64,000 nucleotides of DNA, from assembly GCA_022606135.1 (NCBI GenBank), contig JABYQN010000001.1, forward strand, positions 1,488,001-1,552,000, written 5' to 3'. The stretch comes from Fomes fomentarius. Taxonomy: Eukaryota > Basidiomycota > Agaricomycetes > Polyporales > Polyporaceae. The notes beneath the pieces are model-generated. The model did no database searches. It was not told the origin of the DNA and saw only the letters and a program-made list of their open reading frames with translations. The position numbers and the translations under genes are program-made. Every line of letters begins with the position of its first letter. The stretch's first letter is position 1. Shown piece by piece: positions 10,934 to 23,200 of this stretch.

Positions 10934-12491
10934 TTACCAACCGCGCTTCGCATATTTGCCGCCCTTGAGGTTGTCGTCGCTGCCAAGAGATTAGCCACAA
11001 ACAAACCTAATGACTTCCGCGGGACTTACATCGTGAGTCCAACCATGGCTGGTCCAAGGTCCTCGGAGATCTGCAGCACAAAGTTTCATTCAAGTTGATC
11101 AACGTAATATGTTGGTCGGACAAAGTCTATACCTCAGCCAGGATTTTGGGGTTATTGTAGTGCGTTACCTAAATTGGCATTAGCGAAGTTTGTCTTCAGA
11201 AGAGTCTTTGGAAGACATACTGATTGTACGATAGCGCGTGCGCGCTTCGCAGGGTTCTCGGACTAGAAGGTGGTCAGGTATTCATCGATGTACGAATTCG
11301 CGACAGCGTACGTGGAAAATGCCGGAGCCAACGAAGACTGTGTCCCAATGTCAGATAATGACGCTGAAATGGTGTGCAAAGAACTTACCACCGTCACAAC
11401 CGAGTTGCATCATAAGGGCCGCGTCCGCTATTCAAACAAGCCTTGAGAAAGATGATGAGGAGAACTCGCGCATAGGGCGTACCAGGAGTCGCAATGCCAC
11501 CTGCAGCGAAGTTCACCACCGGCAGACGCTTCAGACGTGCCGTCTCCTTCAATAAGTGGTACGGGGCCTGGATATCCTTCGCATACGCATAGAGTTCTTC
11601 TTCGCTCATCACGCTCGCCTTCCGGATTTCGCTCGAGACGGAGCGCTGGTGTCTTACGGCTTCGACAACGTTCCCAGTACCCGCCTCTCCCTTAGTGCGG
11701 ATGAACGCCGCGCCCTCGGAAATACGACGAAGCGCCTCGCCAAGGTTGCGCGCACCGCACACAAATGGCACCTTGAAGGCATGCTTGTTGATGTGGTGCT
11801 CTTCGTCCGCAGGGGTCAGGACCTCTGACTCGTCAATGTAATCGATCCCGATGGCTTGGAGGATCTGTTGCGAGGGCACACGACATGAACGAGGAATGGA
11901 ACGGACACGCGAGAAACAGCACACACCTGGGCCTCAACAAAGTGACCGATACGCACTTTGGCCATCACTGGAATGGTGACGGCATCGACGATCTCTTTGA
12001 TCATGCTTGGGTCGCTCTGCATAGCGTGTTCGAGTGCAATTCACAACATCCAGCAAGCCTCTTACCATTCGCGCGACACCTCCCTCGGCGCGGATGTCGG
12101 CAGGTACACGTTCTAGGGCCATGACGGCGCACGCCCCAGCCTCCTCGGCAATGCGAGCCTGCTGAGCGTTCACGACGTCCATGATAACGCCGCCCTAGGA
12201 GCTCATGAGCACCGCGTGGAAGAGCACGACTGGGTCTCGCGCTGACCTTGAGCATCTGGGCGAGGCCCGACTTGACCTATAGGCAGAACGGAAGCCCGAA
12301 ACGAGTGAGGACGGCTTCGATTTTTCAGAACTGCAGGTACGCACTCCGAATGTACCCAAGCTTCCACTCGCGCCTCCATCCTTGTCCTTCGTGCGTGTGG
12401 GTGCAACTACGGGAGTCCCTGCAGGGTTCCCTACGCCTTGGGGAACAGGCGGCGTTGAGACTGGCGTCTGTCCTTGGATTGGGGTGCTCAT
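10934..12491 (-). CDS. PDX1: Pyridoxal 5'-phosphate synthase lyase subunit Pdx1/Snz
   Basis: Eleven exons in transcription order: 12491-12345, 12276-12247, 12194-12066, 12016-11927, 11864-11483, 11427-11389, 11337-11312, 11262-11221, 11168-11133, 11070-11030, 10979-10934. They give 335 aa. The protein is a PdxS/Snz beta-alpha barrel that makes PLP (vitamin B6) from ribose 5-phosphate, glyceraldehyde 3-phosphate and ammonia from its glutaminase partner. Landmarks are [20 protein letters not shown] (Schiff-base Lys), RTKGEAGTG (second Lys), [27 protein letters not shown] and the C-terminal GGKYAKRGW. The first 48 or so residues are a Pro/Thr-rich extension before the barrel. Ten introns are many for a gene of this size. 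The glutaminase partner Pdx2/Sno is not in this window. Confidence 0.97.
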
Positions 12492-13465
12492 CGTCGTTGG
12501 TGGTACTAGTAGAGACTAGAAGAAAATTGCGCGCTGAGGGACACCAAGTATACGTAGCTGCCACACAAGAATTTTCGCCGACCGCTTTGTGGCTGAAGAA
12601 GACCAGGAAATGACTCCGGAGTGCCAGGGGAGGCTAGGAGAGACCGGCGGGGGTGACTCGGGATTTGAGCCAGGGATGGCCTTCCGTCCTTCCCGTCTCC
12701 TGCACGATCCTTACCAATCTTCTTCTTTTGGACTGACTTGATCTGACTCGTTCGAAGCGTCCATCGTGCCGTATATCGATTATAGTACGTACTATGGTTC
12801 AACAACGTTGACATCAATGCCTCGCTGAGCACAGGCAAACCTGGAATTCAAGGTAGTGTCTGGGAAAGCGGAGCGCCAGCACACGGGCAATCCCAAACTT
12901 CGCGCGTTCTATCGTGCGGAAGAGCAACCCAGGAGCAACCGGCGGCCCAGCTCCCGGCGGTCATGAGGCGTATGTTGTCGAGCCACGCTTGGTCGTATGT
13001 CTTCCAGGACCCAACCATACAAGTCGACTTAAGCTTGCGGTGCGTTCGATGATCCACTTCCGATTTCCGTCCAGGGGTGGTCTGCTCACCTGATCCCTCT
13101 ATGCTTCTGGTAGGCCCAACTGCGGGACGATTTACCCATTGTTTTTACGCAACATAGCTCTGAACTCTATACATGCAATGGTCATACCTTGCTCTGTCTG
13201 CCCGGTCCAATGCGTCTTCCCCGATCCCGACAGGCTTGTGCCTACATACTGACGCAAGCCGTCCTTCTTTCCGTCAAAGCCATGCGCTCCAGTTGCTTCG
13301 CGGCGGACCGTGTGTGCGCGCCATCGCACTAAGCGTGCTACGATGACGAACGAAATAACCTTCCCGAGGAGCATCCGATGTCGCAACACGGCCCGTGTCG
13401 TTCCTCGGGGACACTACATAACCCGCATAGGTCGAAAACAAATGGAAGGCTCATCCTCGGTCACG
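12492..13465. promoter_or_regulatory. Divergent intergenic region, PDX1 / GH43
   Basis: A 974-bp gap between two divergent starts. Open frames here are short and lack family resemblance. The GH43 frame stays open upstream to an in-frame ATG at 13442, but the ATG at 13466 has the better context and directly begins the signal peptide. Confidence 0.5.
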
Positions 13466-15737
13466 ATGTTCCCCTCCTTCTCCCTCCTCCTTAGTCTGCT
13501 CGTTGGATTTTCTGCAGTCCGCGCCCAGATCGTCTCTGGTGCTCGCTGGACTGACACTAGCGGCAACCCCATCCAAGCTCATGGCGCTGGACTCATCAAA
13601 GTACGTGTCAACGAACGTTGTATATCGTGTGCAGAGTGTTGAGATGCGTTGGCTGCTACAGGTCGGCAACACATTCTACTGGGTAGGAGAGGACAAATCG
13701 CACAACAGCGCCCTATTCAAGGCGGTCTCGTGCTACAGTGCATGTATCGTGTCTTGTCAGTGTTTATCGTGGCTGGTGCTCACCATCATCTCAGTCGACC
13801 GATTTGACAAACTGGACGCGTCACAACGATGCCCTGACACCTGTTGCGGGAACGAGCATCTCGACTAACAACATTGTTGAACGACCGAAGGGTACGTTAT
13901 CATTCACCAATCTCTTGTGGAACAGATCTCTTACTACATCATATCATACAGTCATCTTCAACAGCAAGGTATGACACTCAATTTCGTCTCCCACTGGCAA
14001 GTCTGTGTTATTGAGGTATAAACTCGATTAGAACCAAGAATACGTCTTGTGGTTCCATTCTGATTCTTCGAAGTAAGCTCGGAGGCCCCACATTTTCCGT
14101 TCACATTCACTGATGCGTCGGTGGATTTCGTAGCTACGGTGCGGCGCAGGTCGGTCTGGCCACAGCGAAGTCGCCCTGTGGACCGTACACCTACAAGACC
14201 AGCTGGAAGCCTCTTGGCGCCGACTCCCGTGACGAAGGGTTGTTCCAGGATGGTACGCCGTTGAATTATCGCAGTACTTTCCCCGGTACCTGCTTCTTAT
14301 GCAATACAAATAGGTGACGGTATGAGGAACGATTTCGCATGTGATGATGGACATGAACTTAGCCCCCGTGGCGTAACATAGGCACCGCGTATTTGCTGTA
14401 TGCGTCTGACAACAACCAGAACTTCAAGATCGCCCGTCTGGATGACAATTACTACAATGTCACGAGCGTTGTCAGCCAGCTCAATGGTCAGTATGACGTC
14501 CACTTTGCTACCCAGGCGGAAATTTGTTTCATCGGCGCTCATACCTGTCTGGACACAGGCTCGACTCTCGAGTCGCCCGGCATCGTCAAGCGAAATGGGG
14601 TAAGTGCAATTCGAATATCGTGGTAGTTTCCGACTTACGATCCGGGACAAGGTCTACTGGCTCATAGCATCTCACACCAGTGGCTGGGCTCCCAATCCGA
14701 ACAAGGCCTTCAGCGCGACCGTGCGTTCCGTTTACCTCAGCATCTAGTACCGCGGCCAAACGTTGAGCTCTGTGATTCGTGCATATAGTCGCTCTCTGGT
14801 CCTTGGTCATCGCAGCAAGATATCACGTCCCCTGCCACCCGCACCTGGTACTCGCAGAACGCGTATGACCTGCCGCTCGGGTCGAACGCGATCTACATTG
14901 GCGACCGTTGGCGGTCGGACCTGCTAGGCTCTAGCTCGTACATCTGGTACCCACTCGACTTTTCAAGCGGCTCCCCGCAAATTACCCATGCTGACGTATG
15001 GAGCGTCAACATAGCTGCGGGTGAGTCCGAGTGTCGGCAGCCCCTAATAGCCCTCTCGTACTGCGCCCCGCCTAGTTCTCAACACGGGCTGCGGCGACTG
15101 CGAGATCGCGGCTGCGTCCATGATGCTGACAGTGTAAACTTTGTAACTAGGAACATGGTCCGTTGCCTCTGGGACGACTTACGAGGCTGAGAACGGCTCG
15201 CGCAGTGGCAGTTCTACTATCTTGTCAAGCTCGGCGTTCTCTGGTGGCAATGCAGTCGGATTCCTCGGTCAGTGTTTCAGGACGGTGTCCTTCACATGCA
15301 TGGCATTTGGCTCATAGACAGCTGGAACTAGGAAACGGCGGTAGCGTATCGATCACTGTTCAAGGCAGGGGCACTGCCCAATGGGTTGCGCTCTACTTCG
15401 CGAACGGCGACTCCAGTTGGAGGAACACCACAGTGAGGTGCGAATCATCATGCCTCGTATCCCATCCTATCGCATTCATCTGAATGTAATGTTCTATCGC
15501 GCAGCGTCAACGGTGGATCCCAGGTTTGGCTTGACCAGCCCAGCTCTGGAGGCGGCAATGTCGTCATTAGCGTCCCTGTGAAGCTCAACCTCAATTCGGG
15601 TTCCAACACGATTACTTTCAGTGCCGGACAGAGCAGTACGCATCTCATGACCCGACCATCCTGTGAATATCCAATCTTACTGATTCCTGTCGTCTCAAGA
15701 CTACGCTGCGGACCTTGACAAGATCATCGTCTACTGA
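13466..15737 (+). CDS. Secreted GH43 exo-beta-1,3-galactanase with C-terminal CBM35
   Basis: Fifteen exons: 13466-13600, 13662-13739, 13795-13891, 13952-13968, 14032-14072, 14134-14252, 14314-14319, 14382-14486, 14559-14599, 14652-14720, 14789-15020, 15151-15267, 15332-15437, 15505-15635, 15700-15737. They give 443 aa. A signal peptide ends near residue 20 (SAVRA-Q). The GH43 five-bladed propeller follows (TFYWVGEDKS, WKPLGADSRDEGLFQDGDG, TLESPGIVKRNG, NAIYIGDRW), then a linker and a CBM35-like module (TTYEAENGS to DKIIVY). This two-domain layout matches fungal exo-1,3-galactanases that trim the backbone of plant arabinogalactans. The Glu in LESPG aligns with the catalytic acid. Exon 7 is only 6 nt. 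The end of exon 2 is uncertain: a GC donor at 13740 gives the expected CYSSTDL, a GT donor slightly later adds three residues. Confidence 0.93.
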
Positions 15738-18172
15738 GCCCGGTGCCGCCGTATGCGCATGCGTATTTTCCTCGTCTTTCCCGGTTACCGGTCTCTCAAG
15801 CGCATGGATTCTTCTCGCGGATGTATAACTGTATTGACCAGACAGGATAACAAGCGGACTTTGAACACTGGACACTGAACAGGGACCTATCAGGAACGCG
15901 TTCGCATTGGCAATCTCCACGTGAACGTTCACGTCCCTCACACCACATCGTGTCTCACTGGTGTCACAAGTGCAATGTCAATTGCTGGATACTTATCATG
16001 CGCTCCCGTCTGTGTCGTCGCGAGATGGAATCCGACGTGCGCATACGTATGATACAGGCGAACAGTGTTCCCAGTTGGCGTTCCTGATTTTCGCATGCGC
16101 TCTCATATGCGCTCCCACAGCTATATCATCCACCCATCACCCTCCAGCATGTTCGCCGAAGATGTGTCGCGATCGGTTTCCAGTGCCATTGCACCCAGTC
16201 GTCGATGACGACGAGTCGGGCGCATCGATGCGCCCGTCCTTCCACGCGAAGATGAGTCGCAGATTGTGGATTCGTACATTCGCAATTTCATGTGCGCATT
16301 TGATCTCGAACCGCGGTCTGACGATGGTTTAGTCGAACTATCCGGATCCGCTTCCCTCTCTCTTTGTTCTCAAATGTTCTTGTCCCTCTCTCTCTCTCTC
16401 TTGATTATTGAGTACTGCCGCGCTGTCGCAGTGGCATCGCATGGCCCACAGACACTCCTGACAGGAGCGAGAAATGGCCGAAGACCTAGGCTGTCAGTGT
16501 CACGTAGACAGTTACAACTGATACTGCAGCTGAATCCGCCGCGCACAATCCGGATGGCCGCATCAGTATCCGAGCCTGCGATCAGAGGAGGAACACAGCT
16601 TGCACATCTCCTTCTGGCCACCATCTGCCATGTTCAGGTACGTCCTGGCAGGGTACGTCGGCGCAGGTATTCGCGGGTCATAATTCTCATAGCATCGTAC
16701 CGCTCGGAGATCAGGACAGTGCCTGTCAGCATAGTATCGGAACGGGAGTCGCGATCGACGTCACGAATTTGCCCAAGTAGGTCCGATATGTCGTAATGTT
16801 ATTACCGTGATGTCCACCTTGGGTTTTTCTTTGGACCTTGGCTAACTGTGTATTTGAGGCTGTCTGTCCAACACTATCAGGCAAATTTTGCGCCACGTCG
16901 GGATGATAGTAGCAGCGAATGTATCATTCTTCAAATTTACCAAGACTTGGCGTATACCTGGATATTGATGACCTCAGCTTAAGCATCAATTCGTATCGGA
17001 TCCATGACGCAACGACCTTTGACACTGACAATGACATAGATATCCCGGTCATCCTGATTCTATGATTTATTCACAAGGCCATGATTGAATGTTCCGGTAA
17101 TACCACACATACTCATAACGTACCACACGGCGGTGCCGGCGCCGAGTACACGTACGTCGTAGCCTCGAGGCCCAAGCCTAGTTACATGGAATCATCAAGA
17201 ACCGAGGCCTGAGGCGCATCGTCCAAGAAGATCGCATTTGGACTCACTCACTCGGGCTGACGCTAGCTTGAGGCTCGCGAGGGGCCTGTGCCTGGGACGA
17301 TAGATACGAACGATCACAGGTAATGGAAGCCGGCCACTCCCTGCGCGCCCGAGCCTCAGGCTCATCCCCGCCCGGATTCCGGTCGGGAGGCTCAGGCTTG
17401 GACTGAACTTGCGGACGTCCGCACGTCGTACTTAGAGGTCCTGAGATGTGAAGCTTGAAGCCCGAGAGTGCCCCTGTGACCGGCGTGCGGCGGAAGGTGG
17501 CGCCTAGCGTGCGGGTATCCCGTCTTTGTAAAATGTCACAAGGCAAGGCGCGGCAAACTGTTGGGGCACAAGTTACGGGAGAGACAAGAAATAGGAGACC
17601 GAAGAGCCGCCGTATGAGCTTCGGGTTTGCAATGGTGCTTTTGGGCGCGACATGTGATCGCGCCTAATGCATATGGATATGTGTCACTGTCGAGCGAGAC
17701 GTCAGACGGACACAACAACGGTTCAAAAAAATCAAGACGAAGCATGTTGTCATATGCGTCTTGTCAGACGTTCCGTGTCCACACAACTGCAAGATGTGGC
17801 ACTTCGGGCGCGGGTATTGTGGGCGAGGCGAGCTCTGCGGATGATAGATAGGACAATGACTGTGATATTACGATGCGGATGAACTCTATGCATATGGACA
17901 ACAAGGTTCCGCCCTGGTCCGTCCGGTTCGTAAATTCTGTGGGATCGCCGAACGTCGTGGAGGCCAGTCCTAGATCTCAAGCCTCGCTGGTGGACACATG
18001 AACGGCACGGATGAAGAGCCGGTGGAAGATGAGTGACTTTCGAATGGGCAATTGCAATTGAGGGAAGGGCAAGGGTGGATCATGAATAAGGACGGTGTGA
18101 CCGGCGGGCCTGGAACGGCAAGCGCAGAGACTAGCGGGCTGTTGAGTGCATCCCCATTCCCCAAGGACGGGG
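15738..18172. other. Gene-poor convergent gap
   Basis: This 2.4-kb stretch lies between the 3' ends of GH43 and mL49. No frame shows family resemblance or a consistent splice pattern. There is a pyrimidine tract near 16.35-16.40 kb. A 9-base word GCCTGAGGC occurs at 17207-17215, with its inverted copy at 17353-17361 and a one-base variant at 17389-17397. I see no terminal repeats or transposase relic. Confidence 0.5.
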
Positions 18173-18916
18173 TCAGAAGCCTCGCTCCGTGAGCCAGCGG
18201 GTTACGTCGTTCTTCCACCGTCCGCCGGTTAGGACCACATGTTGCTGGCGGACAGTCTGGACTGAAATGCGCTCTGCCTCGTTCGAGCCGGCTGGGAAGA
18301 GGGTGCGCGCGAGGTCTTCCGCAAGCGCCTGATATGGTGTGATGGAATCGGGGAGGAAGGAGTGGGAAGACGATGGAGTGGAAGGAAGAATCAGGGAATC
18401 GCAGCATAGTGTGATTGCGCGCAGACAGGTTTGGCGTGGGGCCGTGGGCATGTGTAGTGGCAAGGAGGTAGGTACGGAAACGGCAGCGCGCGTTGACAGG
18501 TCAGCGGATGCATGCGACATGGGCACGGAATTGAGGACGCGAATGCGGTGAATGTGCAACGGGGCGAGGTCGGGCGCGAGTTGAGAAGGAGCAGATATTG
18601 TGAACGAAACAGTCAGCACTGATGTGTAGCGAAACGCAACATGAATCAGAGAAACAGGTCGCACATCTATGTTGCCTTGAACGTTTCGGATGAGGACGAG
18701 ATATCTGCTTCCGCCGTTGCGAATGTCGGTGTATACGGGAATGGAGCCTCTGGAGTTGCGTCGAACATGATACGGCAGATGAGCGGGCGACGTTGGGCGT
18801 GCAGGGACTGGGTGGCTGTCAGATGGTGATTGTGCAGGGGTCGCGAGGTGGGATACGAGGCGCGCTTGGCGGAGGGGCGCAGCAAGAAGAGGGCGAGCTA
18901 ATAGTGAGGGGAGCAT
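18173..18916 (-). CDS. IMG2: Mitochondrial large ribosomal subunit protein mL49 (Img2 family)
   Basis: Two exons in transcription order (18916-18665, 18328-18173) give 135 aa. The N-terminus is Arg/Leu/Ala-rich without acidic residues, as expected for a mitochondrial presequence. The mature part carries the Img2/mL49 signature: LPYHVRRNSRGSIPVYTD, NGGSRYLVLIRN, DALAEDLARTLFP, HVVLTGGRWKNDV, WLTERGF. It is a structural protein of the mitoribosomal large subunit. The 336-nt intron is unusually long, is a multiple of three and has no in-frame stop, so the whole locus reads as one 379-codon frame; splicing is chosen because GNID joins ALAEDL as in the family. The intron could hide a second small intron pair. 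It is divergent from the gene at 19469. Confidence 0.88.
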   Translation of the reverse strand: MLPSLLARPLLAAPLRQARLVSHLATPAQSPSDSHPVPARPTSPAHLPYHVRRNSRGSIPVYTDIRNGGSRYLVLIRNVQGNIDVRPVSLIHVAFRYTSVLTVSFTISAPSQLAPDLAPLHIHRIRVLNSVPMSHASADLSTRAAVSVPTSLPLHMPTAPRQTCLRAITLCCDSLILPSTPSSSHSFLPDSITPYQALAEDLARTLFPAGSNEAERISVQTVRQQHVVLTGGRWKNDVTRWLTERGF

Positions 18917-19468
18917 TTGACGAAGAGTCGCAGGTGACGGCCTGGTATTTGGCGGGATGAGAGGATCGGCGAAGGACGCTTGAGGCGAAGAGGCAAACAC
19001 GGCAGAGCACGCCAGCAGATGCAGGTCCGAACAGAGAGCAGAACACGGTTCAGATATTTCTCCCGGCGCGCGAATCGTCGCGTCACAATCCCGTGGGAGG
19101 TGTAGCCGAGCCGCGCGCGCCCCCCTGCCACGCCAACGTATGCACCTGGTGCGCACCGAGATGGACCCCCTCGCACGTCGCGCGTCGGGCTCGCGCTGGA
19201 GCAGACCGCGAGCCTTGCAGGTCGCGCATGGAGGGCGGGGCTTGGGGGACAGCCTGAGCGGGGCATCTGTGTGGCCGAAAGGGGAAGTGTGACATGGGAG
19301 TGGATCTGGCAAAGCTCGATCTCACCGCAATCTCGTCCTCGTCTTTCTCCCGGCTCGGCGGCGCCCTTCCTCCTCCCGTCCTAGCTACCGCCCCGTTTCA
19401 ATTTATAACTTATCCGATGTCGCCTTATATTCTCTCCCCGCCCCTCCAATTCCTCTCCCACTTCCACC
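18917..19468. promoter_or_regulatory. Divergent intergenic region, mL49 / 19.5-kb gene
   Basis: 552 bp between divergent starts. The half next to the right-hand gene contains an AT-rich TTTATAA at about 19.40 kb, followed by a strong C/T-rich leader, which is the usual fungal core-promoter layout. The mL49 frame stays open to 19312, but this is upstream leader rather than coding. Confidence 0.5.
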
Positions 19469-20212
19469 ATGAACGCAGACTGCCTCCTCCACGACCTCCC
19501 CGCCCATAGGCACAGAGGCCCAATCCTCCCCCCGCCGCCCTCCACAATCTACCACCAACGCTCAGTCTTCTACCCCCAAGAGTGGAGGACACAACCAGCC
19601 CAGTCCTCCCTCTTTGCAGCTCCACTTGGCTCCTCCAGCTGGAACAATGCAGGTCCCTCACATCCTCAATCTCTCTGGCCCAATGGCCCCCCGGAGTTCC
19701 TCCTTCCATTCCACCATTACTCGTCCACAGAATCCGACCGTGCATCTTGTAAGCTTCTCGTTCACTCTTTCTCTTGCGTCCCCGCCGCTCATGTCCGTTC
19801 TCGGGCGACAGTCTCGGTCACCCGATCAGACACTTCGTCTGCTGTCTCGCGCGACAGCGATCTCTCTCCGTCTCCCGAAGTCGCCCAAGTCGTATGCAAC
19901 GCGCCCCTGGTCGCTCCCATCCCTCTTCCATACCATTCACCTACCTTCCTCCTCTACGACCTCCCGGATGACGACGAGGACCTATCGCATCCACCATATA
20001 CGCAGCGACCTCACAAGCGCAAGCGCGCACACGACGATGAGGATGACACTGAGCCCGAGCAAGCAGCACACCCTATACCCGTCAAACGCCGTTCCATCGC
20101 AGCCAGTTCGCAGCCATGGTCTACTCCCGTAGGCCAGTGGAGTAATTCATCTACTGTCCCTGCCCTGCGCCACCCCGCTGCGGTATTCTCGCGGCGTAAT
20201 CGAGCGCGGTAG
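19469..20212 (+). CDS. Pro/Ser-rich disordered protein with nuclear signal, function unknown
   Basis: An open frame of 247 codons starts at an ATG with A at -3. A likely intron at 19749-19829 (81 nt, GTAAGC..CAG) is also a multiple of three, so the product is 220 aa if spliced and 247 aa if not. The protein is rich in Pro, Ser and His, with an acidic patch (DLPDDDEDLS), a basic cluster RPHKRKRAHDDEDD that looks like a nuclear localisation signal, and a second basic patch PVKRRS. There is no recognisable domain, signal peptide or membrane segment. The strand choice is supported by the Kozak context, the long frame and the leader. Function unknown. Confidence 0.55.
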   Translation: MNADCLLHDLPAHRHRGPILPPPPSTIYHQRSVFYPQEWRTQPAQSSLFAAPLGSSSWNNAGPSHPQSLWPNGPPEFLLPFHHYSSTESDRASCKLLVHSFSCVPAAHVRSRATVSVTRSDTSSAVSRDSDLSPSPEVAQVVCNAPLVAPIPLPYHSPTFLLYDLPDDDEDLSHPPYTQRPHKRKRAHDDEDDTEPEQAAHPIPVKRRSIAASSQPWSTPVGQWSNSSTVPALRHPAAVFSRRNRAR

Positions 20213-23200
20213 GCGGCTCCAGTTCGGATTGTCATCCTGTGGCTCGGATACTCGGGGCGTCAGATGATTTCGCTCGCTATGCAATTGCTTTCGTCGGACA
20301 TATTTTCCCCCACATTCCCCCATTCGCATCTGCATTTCGCACTGTACATTATGCATACATGGCATTTCACTAGTTGCCCATGGAACTTTGACAAATCGAC
20401 CCTGTCTTCGGGACATGGCCTTTGCCCACGCGCACCGAACAGATCCCTGGAAAGTGTGTGAGTGCGGTTCGATGCATGCGGCTTCTCGGAACTTCTCGCG
20501 CTGACTACCTGACGCCATTTCGGCTTCCCTTTCTTCTCCCCAGCCCGGTCTTACACTATGCATTCCCGCATAACGCACACCGCACGCGGACTCACATCAC
20601 CGGCAGTGGGCAAGATGGCCAGCAATAGTGCCACTCGTACACTGCGGCCTGACACCACCCATGAATCGCAAACTGATACGACCGCGGCGTCCATTCATGG
20701 CCGATTCGGACAAACCAGCAGCGTCCTGCGCGCGATCAGCCCTTCATTCATTCCGACCCCTCTCTAGCCGCAGGGCGATCTGCTGCCACGCTCGCCTCAG
20801 CGCCAAGGACTTTAGGAATGGACGCATTCGGCATGGTGGCAGTATCCGCGTACACGTCAGGCCGCTTCTCGCACAGCGGATTGAACGAGTGGCTGGGTGC
20901 AGTACACTCTGCTCATCTCAGCTGCTGCGCGCGACGTCTGCCACTATCCAGCTGCGATGCCTGGGGGCCGGCCTTCTCGCAGTAAGGCCGCGACGACGGG
21001 TCTTGTGCACAGAGCACTTACTGTATATGCGGTTGCTCAATCTTCCACGTCCGCCGGTTCGCCCGCGTGCGGTTACGCGCGTACATAGATATGTTTATCA
21101 CCGCATCTTCTAATAGCGCCGCGTTTCATTCGTCGGCTTCATCTTTCCAGACATGCGCGCAGCATGGAGCCCCGTGGTTGGTTCCTGCATCTCTCTAGAC
21201 ACTCTAGCTCACAAAGCTAACGTCAACTCGTTATGGCACCCCTTTCTCCTGTCTCACTCTGGATGCAGTCAGCTGTGAGCTTAGCGTTCAACTCGCTTAC
21301 TCTGCAGGTGCGTCACCGTCCAGCTCTAGGTTGGCGTGTGCCTGTGAGCCCACTTTTATCCCCGCGTGGTATCGCGGACTGTATGGTGTCGCTGAGCGTG
21401 CGAGACGGCGTGGGACGGGCACGACAGGTAGGACTCGCGGCGCGTCCGGCTATGGTGCGGTCGAGCCTGCTCCCGATAGCTTGTCCTGCGTCCATGCTTC
21501 TCTTCCGAGCCCGCCGTCGTCGTCGCTGCTTCTGAAGTTTGTGAAATTGAGGGCAGCTCTAGGCCATGCATGTTCCAGCATATTTCGGCTTTCTTCGGTG
21601 GCAGAACCTGGATATCAGGATATCTCGGCAAGTGGACAGGTCAATACGTGGGCCGAGCATTAGGTGGAGTCGTGCATTCGTGATGACTGCATGCGGCCCG
21701 TTGATATAGGTACAGGTACAGATACATGTGCAGTAGTTGATCATATCCTGGTCATACATGAGACATCCAACGGTTCTGACGGAGCACGTTTGACGGGCGG
21801 AAATGTTTATATCATGTCCGCGGTCAATGCGTCGCACACACGCCGTACGCCATCTGTCAGATTAATATGTGCAATTGTCATTCAAATATCCAGGAGCCGC
21901 CTAGAGGTTACGCTATCGCGACGGGTCTCCGTCTCAGTTCCACTCAAAACGCTCTTGTGTACGAGATAATAGACTCGGACAGGGTTCCAAGTCATTTGGG
22001 TGACAACGTGCCGTGAAACAGCACCACCTCCTGTTTTCTATCTGCCGCTTGCCGCTATAATATTTATCATGCATGATTCATGCCATGATGTCATCATGAC
22101 CTGTTCTTTGCCGAACTGCTGCAAGTATACTCCTTACCAGAGCTGGGAGCACAAGTGACACGAGCCTGCATGGATAATGCGGCGCTATCTCGCAACTCTT
22201 CGGCGTCCCGCTCAGGCTGCAATATATGTATGTTCCTGTTTCGCAGGCACTGGTGGAAAGTGATGCACATATGGTGATCGTTGATACCTTCAGCTGGATC
22301 CATGAGCGTCACAGCAGTGATGCATCCGGACTTTGGAAAGCGGTCATCGAGGACTCATGGGAAACCCTGCTTCAACACATAGGCCGTGCCAGGGCCCAAG
22401 GAGGCGACGGGGCGTTGAAGTCCGGAAGGGTGGCGTTTTGGGGGTTGTTCATCATAAGTGCATACGCATACCGTAATAGGATCGCGCGCGCGAAAGGTCC
22501 CGGTCTCTTCACGTCTCTATTATAACAGGACCTGGCACTGACCGGTGATATATGCCATCGTATGCAAGTTCGCGCCCACCCACCGTCTGTCTGTACAACC
22601 TCAGTTCAGTAGTCAGGCGATGCGAGCTCGAATGATTGCCAGAGATGGGCGTGGTGACCAAGGATGTCTGTCGTTCGACAGAGTGACTGCATCAATGTGA
22701 TCATGATCTGCCCTCGGATGTTCCAGAATCCACTCTGATAAATATTATATATATATTCTTTCTAACAGCGTCCACCGCAGCACGAAGAAGCTTGGTTTCG
22801 CCCGCGACTGCGGCAGCCGCATCCGCAAATAAGTTACCTTCAGTACTGTGGGCAGTGCGTGGCGCTGCGGCGAGCGCATTCTCGATCAATATGGTACGCA
22901 GCCGGGCAACGGGTTGCGACATATTGATTGTTCCAAGCAGGGACACTGGTTGGGATAAGCTTGGCTGGGCGTGTTTCAAGAGTACTTACATGCTTTTTTG
23001 TGAGGACTCGGTACTAATAGTGATAGTCATCAGGCCTCAGGAGCTTTGAAGGTTTATAGCACTAGTGACTTCGACCTCCATGTATGGCGGCCACCATGTG
23101 GGGCCGGCGAGACAGCTTCCTAGATCCTACGGGGTACTCAATCCCGCCTGGCCATCTATTGAAGTATCTGGCTCTGTATTTGTGGCGAGCGTCGTAACGT

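Noticed and set aside
18173..19312. Single-exon 379-aa reading of the mL49 locus
   Set aside because: The N-terminal third is promoter/leader and the middle third is an open intron. Only the spliced 135-aa form matches the Img2 family.
21233..21663. Overlapping plus-strand frames that could be spliced into a small Ser/Arg-rich protein
   Set aside because: Several splice choices are possible, none supported by family resemblance. Likely chance.
22226..22525. Plus-strand frame of about 99 codons in the large gap
   Set aside because: A competing minus-strand frame covers part of it. No start context and no recognisable domain.
22701..22979. 92-codon Ala-rich minus-strand frame
   Set aside because: Protein-like composition but no splice partners, no neighbour context and no recognised family. 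Not enough to call a gene.
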